The translations under genes and the position numbers were made by a program. DNA of 64,000 bases, from positions 496,001 through 560,000 of the forward strand of contig JAFEKR010000033.1 in the NCBI GenBank assembly GCA_019022495.1. The letters are read 5' to 3'. This stretch comes from Epichloe hybrida. Taxonomy: Eukaryota > Ascomycota > Sordariomycetes > Hypocreales > Clavicipitaceae. Shown here piece by piece: positions 12,731 through 23,900 of this stretch. Under the pieces are notes generated by a model. The model had not been told where the DNA came from. It saw only the letters and a list, made by a program, of their open reading frames with translations, and did not search any database. Every line of letters begins with the position of its first letter. Position 1 is the first letter of the stretch.

Positions 12731-12999
12731 TGTGGAATGATGCAGACGGAGGCAAAGAGTGGTCAGAAGATAAGATGATAATGTAGAATTGCTATCTAGG
12801 AATTCGTAATCTAGAAGAGAAAAGGGAAGCTTATAAGCTTTAAATCTATAAGGAATAAATCTAGGTCTTTAAACAAAGCCTGCGATAAACCATAATATTA
12901 AACGCAATGCAGGAAGCTATATTATTAAATAAAGAGAGGATAATAAGAGTAATGCCTAATATCTAAGGCTATAATATAAAGCTATAAATATCCTTAACA
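12731..12999 (-). repeat. Copia-A LTR, left (3' LTR)
   Basis: Aligns base for base with 52351-52619. Differences are almost all C/T or G/A transitions. The outer (left) half of this copy is nearly undamaged, the inner half decayed; in the other copy the reverse is true. Confidence 0.85.
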
Positions 13000-13013
13000 C
13001 CGCCCCTAGTAGT
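13000..13013 (-). promoter_or_regulatory. Copia-A polypurine tract
   Basis: On the minus strand CTACTAGGGGCGG lies directly before the LTR start TGTTAAGG, the place where plus-strand DNA synthesis would be primed. Confidence 0.6.
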
Positions 13014-14680
13014 ATATCTAGCTAGTAATAAAGAAGAAAGAAAAGTAAAAAATTAAGGTTATTTATAAAGCTTTTAAAACATCTCCCTTTATAAAGTCCT
13101 TAGCCTTTATTATTTAAAGAAAGCATATAAAATCACTATATTTAATGCGTTCTAGACCTTTTGTAAATCTATTAGTAATTATTTATTTAGTGCTAATCTA
13201 TTAAAGATAAAAATCCCCTTAATAAGCTTTCTATATAATTTATTTATAGTGTAAATTAATATAATAAGTACGTCCCTTATGCTTTTTATTAAGCATATTA
13301 GCTTTTATATTTTAGCTATTTATAAATAGTAATAATAGGTATAATTACTTAATCCTAAAATTATTAAGAAGTTAAGTAACCTAGAGTATTAAGAGGCTAG
13401 TTAGTATAAGGTTAATAAATTTAGCTTTTATAAAGCTAAGGGCTATAAGAGTTTATTTCTTTAATTACTAAAGAATATATCCTCTAGTAAGGGTTATAAT
13501 ATACCCTATAGTTAAATATCTTATATCTAGGTTATTAGTAAGGGAGGTATTACTAAATCCCTTTACTTAAAGCATTAATTTAGGGTCTAAAGAACTATAT
13601 TCTCTAAGAATAATTCCTAAATTATCTACTCCTATAAGGTATTACTAAAGGTATTTCTTAAGATTTATATATACTTACTTTAGTGTGAAATTCGCACTAT
13701 AAAGTTATTTAACTATAAATATAATATTAGGTTATATAAATACTAAAAGCTAGTTAAAGCTTCCTATTTATTTTACCTAGTTAGAAAGGTTATAGACTAT
13801 ATTAAGCTCTTTTTAATTAGCTAGAATAATAGTCTTTAGAAGCTAGGGAATATTTAAAGTGTTAAGGTTATTAATATTAAATTTCTTTATAATAGTCTAT
13901 ATATAAAGCCTTTAGTAAAGAAGTATAGTGTAATTAGTATAATTATAGATAAATTTAAAGCTAAGAAATAGCTTAATATTACCTAAATACTTTAATATAT
14001 AGTATTTCTATAATTCCTTAATAATATTTATAATAATTATAAGGGTTTTTCCTATAATAATTATATTATCTATATATAGAAGAAGTATAATATTATTACG
14101 TTAAAAAATGTAGAGTTTACTTAATAGCCTCTTAAAGCCTTACTATTAAAGTTCCTTAGTAATATTATCTAGCTACTAAAGAGAAGAAATAGGTAAGCTA
14201 TAGAGAGCTCTTTTAAGCTTATAGACTCTAGTTATGCTATTTAAGTAGCTATAGGGTTATTTAATATAAATATCTCCTTATACTTTAGTATTAAGGAAGG
14301 TATTTATAATATTATATTACTACTAATTATAGTTAAAGGTAGTAATAAGTATATAAAATACTTATAAAGAAACTAAGTATACTATTACTATATAGAGGTT
14401 CTTATTACTAAAGACCTCTAGATTCTAGTATTCTCTTATAACCTATCTTGCCTTTAAATATAGGTTAAGATTAATTAGGTACTTTATAGTGTAAACCTAT
14501 TAGCTATTAAAGATCTTTATATCTTTAGGAGTAAAGACTAGGTCCTAGTAGTTCTTTTTATTAATTTTTAGAAGTTCTTTCTTTTTAGTAAGTCTCTAGA
14601 AGTTATAATAGTTATCCATAGCTTTAGCCTTATACTAATTAGATAGAATGTTAATCTTTGTATTAGCTATATTAGCTACT
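13014..14680 (-). pseudogene. Copia-A RT and RNase H (decayed)
   Basis: Read on the minus strand with TAA/TAG as former Gln, the sequence starts near 14680 with the copia-type RT N-terminus (VYTIKYLINLNLYLKAR, matching the K-V-K/R-L-V-A-R pattern of the RVT_2 family). It holds the YVDD box as Y-I-D-N at 14076-14065 and ends with the typical copia RNase H tail (HYKQIIQKAYQGDFYLQQIS, then TKQIITNRFTKGLERIK) at about 13230-13120. The catalytic Asp of the YVDD box changed to Asn (GAT to AAT) is the RIP direction. No intact frame survives. Sequence right of 14680 belongs to another element. Confidence 0.75.
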
Positions 14681-15151
14681 TTGTCAAGCGGAAAACAACA
14701 CCCCAAAAGACACGATGCTAGCCCACGGTCATAGGTAGCGGTGACGTCTGCTCACGTTAGAAGGGTTAATTAACTTAATAGTAGCGATTATAATAATAGC
14801 TAAATTAGTCTCTATAAATAGAGATAATTTAGATTAAATAGTCTATTAGATTAGAAGTGACTTTTTAGTTAAGTTAGGGAAATAATCTTATTAATTTATC
14901 TTATTAAGGTAAATATAATAGTGGCTATAGTAGCGCTAGGCATTTAAGTTAAAAATCTAAAGTTAGGCGTATATAAAGAACCTTAAAAGAATCTAGCTAT
15001 AGGTAATCTCTTTATAGATTAAATAGTCCCTTTACCTAGATAACTAATATTATTATCCCTTATTATGTTATTTATCCCTATAATCCCCTATATCCCTTAT
15101 GCTTATTATTGCAAATACGCGCGTTTATAGGCGCGTGTATTATAGCATATA
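14681..15151 (-). repeat. Lone LTR of a gypsy-type element (element E), probably a 3' LTR on the minus strand
   Basis: The first 30 bases (TTGTCAAGCGGAAAACAACA, then CCCCAAAA) nearly equal the LTR start of the element at 40432. After its other end at 15151 comes the same pyrimidine run (ACCTCCCTAACT) and palindrome as at 40909. Read on the minus strand that run is a polypurine tract (AGTTAGGGAGGT) next to a 3' LTR. A PBS should begin TGG, which this side does not, so the minus orientation is preferred. Length 471 bp against 478 bp for the relative. No partner copy is present. The outermost 80 bp are undamaged by RIP. Confidence 0.6.
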
Positions 15152-15162
15152 ATACCTCCCTA

Positions 15163-15202
15163 ACTATTTTCCCTTCCTAGCCCTTAGGAAAGGGAAAATA
15201 GT
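15163..15202. repeat. Palindrome beside the element E LTR
   Basis: ACTATTTTCCCTTCCTAG and its reverse complement with a short loop. It corresponds to the palindrome at 40921-40961, after C-to-T / G-to-A changes in the CTGTTTTCCC arm. Confidence 0.7.
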
Positions 15203-18200
15203 AATAAAAAGGGTAATAACTAAAGTGTTCTTAAGTATAACTAATAGTAAGGTACTATGTTTTAAGAGAAGGCATTATTTAATCTAGCATATATAGGTCT
15301 AAAGCTTTTATAAGAAAATAAAAGGATAGAAAAGAAAAAAAAAAGAGAAAATAGAAAAGAAACCTCCCTAGCTAAAGACCTAGATTTTTTATTTCCCTAG
15401 AGAGCTTTAGTGTCTTTAGTGTTTATAGGTAAGTAGTAGGTAATATTAGTAAGGGAGTGCGGAGCGTAGGCCACTTTAAATCTTACTAGCTTACTCTCTT
15501 TCCTTAATCCTTATATTAATTAATTAATCCTATAGCATACCTTTTCTCTTACTAGTAAGCTTTAATAATCCCTAGCTATATTCTATAAGAAACTAAGCTA
15601 GGTAGTATTACTAAAGTATATATAGATAATATTAGTAGTAATATAACTATTTTCCTTTAAGCTACTTATTCTAACTTAAGAAAAGGAAGAAAATTAATTA
15701 TTATAGCTTATCCTATGTCTCTAAGGGGGTAGCATATAGTGTTCTCTTTTACTTACTTAACTAGAGTTTTATAGTTATATACCTAGTCCTCCCTAATAAC
15801 TCTATAGATTTACTATAACCTTAGCTAATCCTTAATATTTATCTAGAATAACTTATTAGTTATTACTTACTATTATTAAAGAGTTTAGTCTATAATACTA
15901 TATGCTTATCCTTACTTACCTTACTAAAGCGCCTTAAGTTTTATAGCTAAAGACTATAGTATCTCTTTATATCTAGTTAAAGATAATAGTCTTAATAAGG
16001 ACTTTTATAATACCTAGGAACTTACCCTTTTACTTAATCTTTATTCCTTAGTTTTCTATTAATACTTATTATCTATATTCTATTATATTTACCTTTCCTA
16101 TTCTTATAATATCTCTTAGATACTAATATTAAAGACTTTAGGATCCTTAGTAAAGGTATATATAATAGGCTACTAATAATTCTAGATATAAAGTCTACTA
16201 CTTTACGCTATTTTAGTATACTATTTAATTAGTTAGTTCTTATTACTAACTTTATTCTCCTAGGCTATAATTACTATACTAATAGGTAAACCTTTACTAA
16301 TTATTTAGGTTATAAAATAGGGTAGCTAGCGCTTTATTATATTATATATTAAGTATTAGAGGTTAAAGTCCTTCTAGTAAGATAACTCCCTAGGTAACTA
16401 GTCTTTAACTCCTAATTTATTTATAGCTATATCTTATAGGACTCTTATAGTTCTTATAAGAGCTCTAGTATAACTATACCTTAGGTCTAGGATATTATTA
16501 GTAATTATCTAGTCTCTTAAATAAAGCTTAAAGTAATAACTAATACTTAAATCCTTACTAAACATATATAACTATTTAAATTTAATATTATATTAGTTTA
16601 GTGTGTTTTAGTCTTTAGAAAGTAAATTAAGTGCTTAGTGTCTAACTTAGCAATAAATCACTTATAATAGAAACCCTAGATAAGCATATTTACACTCCTA
16701 GTTCCCTTTCTATTTTATTACTAGAACTATAATTACTTTAAAATTATATAAGTAGTTTAGTAGCTATATAATTTACCTCTATCCTATAGTAAAATTAGTA
16801 AACCTTATTACTTACCCTTTCTCTATACTATTAAAGTAATAAAGCTACCCTTACTTTTAATTAAATAGAAAGTATATCTAGTGGTTTATAAAGAATATAA
16901 ATCCTATAATAAGGCATTAATAGCTTATATCTAAGTGGAGGTTAATAGGGTTATACTTTAAACTATACTTAATATTAATAGGCTAGTAGTTAAAATAAAG
17001 TCTCCTAGCTTTTAAACTAATTAATTACTATAGAGTATTTAAGTTAAAATCTTTTATTAGCTTAATTATAAATATTTATAGTAGTATAGCTACTATTGCT
17101 TTAAGGCTATGTATAATAATCTTACCTATAGTAATTAGTTTAAACTAGTTAAGCTAGTCTTTACTTAGCATCTTATAGGCTTTTCTTAGGAATTTATAGA
17201 TATTTATTAAATAGTTTTGCTAGCTTAACTAATCCTACCCTATTCTAATTAGCGTTACCTAGTTAAAGTTATTACTATCTTAATAGACTTTAAACTTAGT
17301 TAAGGGTTATAGCTAGCTTTATCTTAGATAAAATAGTAAAGGCTACTAACTATAGAGGTTAACTAGGTTAAGCTTTATAGTGCTTCCCTCTTTATCTTTA
17401 AAGAAAGAACCCTTAGTTCTATAGATTAGAACATAGATATAAAATAGCGTAAGATATTTACTATAAGTAAAGTATATAATAGTGCTACTATTTACATTAG
17501 TGTAAGCGCTTTTATTAACTGTATTTTCTTTGTAATTAGCAATTTCTTAACTAGATTAAATAGTATAATTATTAATAGTATATTTTTAGAAGAAAAGATA
17601 GAGAATAGTAGCTTACTTAATAAAGCTAGGTTAGAGTAATAAGAGAGGGGAAAAGAGATATAAATAGATAGTAAAGGGTAAGTGCTTTTAAGGTCTAAGT
17701 AATATAATAATATAGAGATTAGTAAGATTAAATAGTTTCTATAGTCTTAGCCTTACTCTTATAGTCCTTATTAGCTATATAAACGGTTATTAGTAGCTAT
17801 TTATAAGTACCCCTTAGAGGTTAGTAAGCTCCTATAATTTATACCTTTATAGTATTATAAATTGGTTATTAGTAGCTATTACTTACTAGTTATCACTATC
17901 TATTATTTAGGTAGTGTCTTTATAAACCTAATTCCTAGCCCTTTTTTTCTCTTCTCTTTCTCTCTCTTAAACCCTTATTTCTTATAACTAATTAATCATA
18001 GTAAAATCCCTTAATCTAGCTTATTAGAGACTCCCTAATATTACCGCTATTATAAGGGTAAGTGTTCTAGAGTATAAACTTTTATTAATAAAGACTCTTA
18101 ATTAGTTTAATTATACTAAATTTTGCTCTCCTTTTATTAGTAAAGATTATATAGGTTTAGGAGCTATTTAATCCTATAATTAACATTTGCTAATAGTTAT

Positions 18201-18706
18201 TATTACTATAGTATAAGTTTCTATTTATATTCTAGGTATGTAGTAGGATTAATATTAGCTATAGTAGCGTTCTAATATATATAGAGATTTCTCTTTACAC
18301 TACTAATAATAATAATAATATCCCTAAGGGAGCTTCTCCTTACCTTATTATAACTATAAGAAAGATAAACCTCTTAAAGGAGTTTATAAGGAGCTACACT
18401 AAGGCTAATAGTGCTTTAGCCCTTACTATTAAAAACGGTTATTACTACTAGGTCTTTATTCCTATAGAAGTAGCTTATTCTAATAGGTATTTTCTATATA
18501 CTCTTTCTTAGGGTCCTAAGCGTTATTAGGCCTTACTAGTGTCTATGTATAGAAGATTAAATAGTATTTTCTATTCTAATTATTTAAACTTATATATATA
18601 GCACATCACATTCTATAATAAATATGTGTGCTTTCTGTTTTATAGCTGCGTTTTAATTCCTAGGGTTTATAAAGGCGCCTGTAATAATTATATCTAGAAT
18701 AGGTCT
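15203..18706. mobile_element. RIP-decayed sequence of uncertain identity between LTR E and the fold-back element
   Basis: AT-rich, CpA-poor. Two stretches have frames broken only by TAA/TAG: minus strand about 17480-16990 (KFKVYQDSNNFNQV, FLRKAYKMLSKDQLNQFKL) and plus strand 18122-18560 (INLLKEFIRSYTKANSALAL, then TIKNGYYYQVFIPIEVAYSN). Neither matches a family I know. By position this may be the 3' part of the minus-strand gypsy element whose pol lies at 28.3-31.6 kb. GC-rich scraps such as GCAAATACGCGCG appear at the left edge. Confidence 0.4.
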
Positions 18707-18714
18707 TGTGTAGT
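18707..18714. repeat. Left target-site duplication TGTGTAGT of the fold-back element
   Basis: Identical 8 bases follow the right tip at 27953-27960. The motif resembles the TAGTGTAG repeats inside the element, so chance cannot be fully excluded. Confidence 0.6.
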
Positions 18715-19668
18715 CAGAGTATTGTTTGTAGTGTAGTTAGTGTAGTTTTTAGGAAAAATTTGTATTTGTAGTGTAGTTTTTTTTTTCTTATAGTTAGTGT
18801 AGTGTATTTTTTTTTTTTTTATAGTGTAGTGTAGTGTAGTTTTTTTTTACTTGTAGTGTAGTGTGATTAGTGTAGTTACTAACTACACTAACTACACTAA
18901 CTACAAAAATAGTGTTAGTAAAAAAAAAAGTGGGCTTTTTTATTATATAAGGTTATTATAAGGATTAAAAGAAGGCTAGTTATATAGAAGCTTTTATTAT
19001 TACCTATTTTACCTAATTAGTTATATAATTTATAAAATTTACCTTTTTTTAAGGATTTTACTATAACTAGGGTAATTTATAATATTATAACTTTTTAATA
19101 ATACTATTATACCTAATACTTTATTTTACTAATATAACTTAAAGAAAAACCTTCTTATTATTTTATTTACTATTACTATTAATTATTTTATATTTTAAAA
19201 TACTATTATTATTATTTTAAATAAAAGATACCCTAAACTAATAGAATAAAATTAATTAAGAAATCTAGATAAATGACTAGAAGTTAATAAAATATATACT
19301 TAGTACTTAAATCTTATTCTTAATATAATAAGAACTTTAAAAAAAGCTTAAACTATTTATTTAAGATTTAAACTAATTAAATATTACTTTTAGCTTTATA
19401 ATTCTAAAGCCTTAAGAAGTTATATATAGTAACTTTATATATCTTATTACTATAATATATAAATAAAGAATATAATAAACTAATATTTATAATCTATTAA
19501 TAAAGAATTAATAGTATTATTTTAATTACCCTATATAGCTTAATTAAGCTATAAAAAATAAGTTTAACTTATTTTTTAAAATAAAACTTAAAAATAAAAC
19601 TAAGACTTACTTTTATATAATATACTATACTTATTATAAGAGCTTTAATAACTTTAATAACCTTAATT

Positions 19669-19673
19669 ACTAT
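19669..19673. repeat. Left target-site duplication ACTAT of copia-C
   Basis: Repeated directly after the right LTR at 26950-26954. Confidence 0.85.
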
Positions 19674-20428
19674 TGTTAAAAATAAGACCTATTTTTAGCC
19701 CTTTCTAGTTAAAGGACCTTTCTATTACTAGCTTGCATTGCAAGCCTAACAGCTGCGACCGACCGTGTGGATGACTAATCCAAATCAATTATTAATTGTG
19801 GATTATTCAATTGCGTTGTGGCTACAAGCGCAGCCACAACCGTAGCGCCACTAGTAATTAGGTAAGCTAGGGTGACGTAAGCAGGTTACCCTATAGCTAT
19901 CTTTGACAGCGATTTTCTCTTTAACTAGAGGTCGTACAAAAGTCTTATATATAGCAAATTAAAGCTAGAAGACAGGGCTTTATTTTATGCAGGAATATTT
20001 TTTGGACTAAAATTTGGTGCATACGGGTTGCTAGTTTGTATGGTGGTGAGTTGATTTTTTGGATTTTACATATAAATGATTTTTGCGGAAAATAAAAAGT
20101 GGCCTATAAGACCTCTTTAGCGGTCCGGATTCACCGATATGGTTGGTGGGTATATGAGAGGAAGAAGATCTTTTTAATCTAGCTAGATAGCTAGGCCTCT
20201 TAATCTAACAGCCGCATTGCCCGTATAACGTCACTAAAATCAATTCTATTAGTATATAAGATATCGTAAAAGTCATCTAGATTGAATTTAATTAGTTAAT
20301 AACTGCCGAAACCTTCCATTGCGTTGCGTTAAATAAATATTTAACGTGGTGGTTCTACTAGTCCCCGACCGTAGAGCTACACCTGTACAGCTGTTGCCAG
20401 CTGGCAACTAGCTCCCTACAAATCAATA
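19674..20428 (+). repeat. Copia-C 5' LTR (755 bp)
   Basis: Starts TGTTAAAAATAAGACC and ends AAATCAATA; the original end was probably CAACA, changed by CpA to TpA. It matches the 3' LTR except for transitions and a 65-bp gap near 19754, where the 3' copy has extra sequence between CAGCTG-type repeats. Confidence 0.9.
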
Positions 20429-20442
20429 GGTTATGAGCCCGG
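20423..20442 (+). promoter_or_regulatory. Copia-C primer-binding site, first copy (within a 20-bp direct repeat)
   Basis: Directly after the LTR, GGTTATGAGCCCGG is the complement of the anticodon arm of fungal initiator tRNA-Met (GGGCTCATAACC). A half-tRNA primer of this sort is known for copia elements. The whole TCAATAGGTTATGAGCCCGG recurs at 20676-20695. Confidence 0.7.
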
Positions 20443-20675
20443 TGGCGTAGTGGTCAGGCCCACTGCAAGCGTTTACGCTCACCACAGTGGAGCACTGCTC
20501 TGCAAGGCAAGGTTACGAGTTCGAACTCTGCCGAAATAACTAAAAAAAATTCAATTGCTAGTATAAGCCTAGGAAACCTCCAATAGGGCACCTGGATGTA
20601 CAATTCCAGGGGGAGTGTTAAAATATATAAGGCTTTGTAATCCTAGGTGCAGTGGATTGGTCCACTCTTTTGAAT
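20443..20675 (+). mobile_element. tRNA-related SINE-like insert in the primer-binding site of copia-C
   Basis: 233 bp between two identical 20-bp copies of the LTR end plus primer-binding site. It begins with a perfect RNA polymerase III A box (TGGCGTAGTGG, 20443-20453) and has a B-box-like AGTTCGAACTC at 20519-20529. That is wider than in a normal tRNA, so it is a diverged or intron-bearing tRNA derivative, not a working tRNA gene. It ends near CTCTTTTGAA. The long target duplication fits LINE-driven insertion of a SINE. The 3' part (CCAGGGGGAGTGTTAAAA, about 20605-20623) looks like a polypurine tract joined to an LTR start, so a template-switch chimera of another copia element is an alternative. 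Confidence 0.55.
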
Positions 20676-20695
20676 TCAATAGGTTATGAGCCCGG
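20676..20695 (+). promoter_or_regulatory. Copia-C primer-binding site, second copy
   Basis: Same 20 bases as 20423-20442. Here the complement to initiator tRNA-Met continues one base further (GGC), as in an uninterrupted element. Confidence 0.65.
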
Positions 20696-20740
20696 CCTAT
20701 CACTATAAAATTCTTTCTAGTGCACTTTGCGTACGGTTAC

Positions 20741-20936
20741 AGAAGACTTCCCTTCTATAAAACAGGAAGCGCACGAGCGATACAGAAGCTTTCCCTTCTA
20801 TAAAAAGGAAGTTCAGTGAGAATAGAAGCTTTTCCCTTCTATAAAAAAGGAAATTCAGCGCGGATAGAAGCTTTTCCCTTCTATAAAAAAGGAATTTCAG
20901 TACGAATAGAAGACTTCCCTTCTATAAAATTGGAAG
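20741..20936 (+). repeat. Five 42-bp tandem repeats in the copia-C leader
   Basis: Units start at about 20741, 20784, 20824, 20866 and 20908, each with AGAAGC(T)TTTCCCTTCTATAA then AAAGGAA and a variable CAG(C/T)(G/A)CG-like spacer. Each can fold through TTCC...GGAA. The array ends at the gag start codon (20937). Confidence 0.85.
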
Positions 20937-23900
20937 ATGGCTACCAATCAACAAGGTTAGGGACCTCTAGTCCCTAATCTTAGTGCGCAAGAGGTTCTAA
21001 ATAACTAGCTAAAAGAGCAGGTTATTAAACAACAAAATGCTATCGATCTAGTAATTAAGAAGCTAGAGTCCTTGACTTTAGCTATTAATGATAGACCTAT
21101 GGAGGGTGTGGAAGCTGCTAAGCCCGCTAGTTAGCAGCAAATTCAGCAGCCTATTCAAGATAAGGCACCTGAATCTAGCTCTGTACAAGCTGCCTTTAAT
21201 AATTCAATTATTAAGGAATTTAATAAGAGGGTTTATAGCTTCCCTAAGACTGCTAAGCTTAAAGGAGCTGAAAATTTCGATTAATGGAAACAAGCCCTAG
21301 CTATCCAATTTAGAGCTTTAGGCATGCCTAATTTTCTAGATAATCCGGATATTTCTAGGGCGCTAGGGGACGCTAACCAAGCTATTATCTTAATGTTACT
21401 AAGGGATAGTTGTACGGAAGGCCCCTAAGCCGCTATAACTTGGCAAAAATCACCTGAAGAAGCCTATAATTTACTTGTACGGCAGTATTCACATAGCGTT
21501 AAAATCCAGAGGGGGTCCCTATATTCTGAATTTCATAACCTGAATTTCCATGGATTTAAGGGGACTTTAGAAGCCTTTAATGCAGTCTTTAATAATCTAC
21601 TAGCTAGATTATCGATTTTAGGGGTCCTGATTGATCCTATAGATTAGGTTAATCAATATCTTCAATCCCTAAAATCAACCTTCCCTCAGTGGGCTAAGAG
21701 GCAACGATTTAGCATGCGTACAAATAGGGCTATAGGGGTCCCCTTAGAAGCCCTAAATCTTGAATTTCTGATAGCAGACCTTCTAGCTAAACAGAGGGAT
21801 AAGTCATCTACGGTAGCCAAAGCCCTGAATTATAGGGCTAAAGACCTAGAAAAGGGTGCTAAAGACAAGGAAAAGGCCCCTAAAGGTCAGAAGAAGAAGA
21901 AAGAAGGCTCTGAAGAAAATAAGGGCTCTTCTAATTCTAATAAGAAGAAAAAGAAGCAAAAGGGTCAAAAATCAGATAAAAAGGATACTAAAGAACTTAC
22001 AGAATGTTCTTTTATGCTAGGAAATTACAACCTTTCTAACGGAGCACTTAATCCGTATAAGAAACCTAGCAATTACAAGACTAGTTATAAGAGCTCTAGC
22101 GATAGTAGCTCTAATTCTAGCTCTAGTGATTCGGATAATAAAAAACAAGAAATTAATACCTTAAATGGTTTTAATTATTACAGTAAAGACATAAAAAAGG
22201 CCCTATTATATAATACAGGTTTGACTGTACATATAGTTAATTCTAGGGAGGTCTTTAGGGATTATACCCCTTTTAAGAAGGGGGAATCCGACCCTATTAT
22301 AACCGGTGGTAGCCCTATTTATCCTAAGGGTCACGGTAGTGCTATTTTTAAGGTCTTATATCAAAAGAAACCTAATAAATATAGGACCTTAGTGCTAAAG
22401 GATGCTCTATATTTTCCTCAGCTTAATATTAATATAGTTAGTGGCCTTATTCACTATATATCTAGCGGTTGCTTTATAAAAAACCATCTTTATCTTAAAG
22501 ATAGGTCTTGTATTGCTTACCTAGATGTAGAAAAACATGGTTTTTTCTTTCACGTTAAAAACCAATCTACACTAACGTTACATAAAGGGCCCTGTAAAAA
22601 ATCTCATTATATCCGACCTTTTACCTATGCCAGCTTTAGGGGTCATAGCTATCCAATTAGCTACCCTATAGAGGTTCAAATTCCCTCTAAAAAGCCGGAT
22701 TAGGCTTCTGATTTGGACGAAATCGCTGAAATCGATGAAAATGATAATGATATTGAAGAAGTCGTACGGGATGATTTAGGGGATTTAGTCCCTTCTCCAA
22801 CGCCTATAGCCCTAGGTTAGGTCCCTTATAAATCTAAAGAAATAGATTTAGGGGTGTTAGAGGGCCTTAGTGGAGGAAAAAAGTCCCTAATACCTCCCCA
22901 AGAGGCCTATGGTTCTTAAGGGGCCTAGCAGGGGACTGACGGAGAGGGCCCTAATCTAGATCCGAATCTAGACCCTAATTCAGGCCCTAAAGACCTTCAA
23001 TATCAAAAGTTACTAGAACTAGCTAGCCTATGGCATGTATAATTAGGGCACCTAGGGCTTCCTTTGCTAAAGAAAACAAGCCTTATAACTAAAGGAATCC
23101 CTGATTTTTCTAAAATCAAGGATAAAGACTTTAAATATATAGCTTGTGATCAATCTAAGGCAGTTAAAAGACCTAGGAAATTAGCTATCCCTAACCCCCC
23201 TAGAGCTCTAGATCAAATAGAGGGGGATACGCTAAAAATTAGCCCTGTACCATACAATAAACAGTCAATTTGCTTATTTCTAGTTAATCGAAAAACTAGA
23301 TATAAGTGGGTGTTCTTATTACCAAATAAGGAAGGCCTAACTGTTTATAGGGCTATTAAGGGCTTCTTCAGAGGGCTTAAAAATCAACTAGGTCAATATC
23401 CTAGGTACCTTCACTTTAATAGGGGCCAAGGAATCGATTCTAGTTGTCAAACCTGGTTAAATTCTAAAGGGATTAAATTTACGACTTCTAGTCCCTATAT
23501 CCATAAGCAAAATGGATTAGCAAAGCGTTCTATTCGTACTATTCTAGATCGATTAAGGGCTACTATCCAGTGGGCAAAATTACCCTTATATCTATGGTGT
23601 TTTGTATTACCTGCAGTTGTTAACCTAGTTAATATAACTGCTAATACCACAAAGGATGAAAGCCCTAAACAACTGCTAGCTAGGGAGCTAAATCAGCCCT
23701 GTACGACTGATATTAGCAGTATTAGAGCCATAGGATCTCACTGTGAGATTCTAATCCCCCTAGAAAAACAACCTAAAGCCTAGAAGTTAGCAGCTAGGAC
23801 TATCCCTAGAAGGTTATTAGCTACACTAGGTTCTAACACCTATCTAGTGTATATCCCCTCTAAAAAGCTAGTTACGAAGACTAGCTTTATCAAGATTATA

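Noticed and set aside
12478..12778. Cys/Val-rich open frames over the GT repeat
   Set aside because: They follow from the microsatellite and have no other support.
20436..20535. Functional tRNA gene
   Set aside because: A and B boxes are present but lie too far apart, and the acceptor and T stems do not pair well. It is better read as a tRNA-derived segment.
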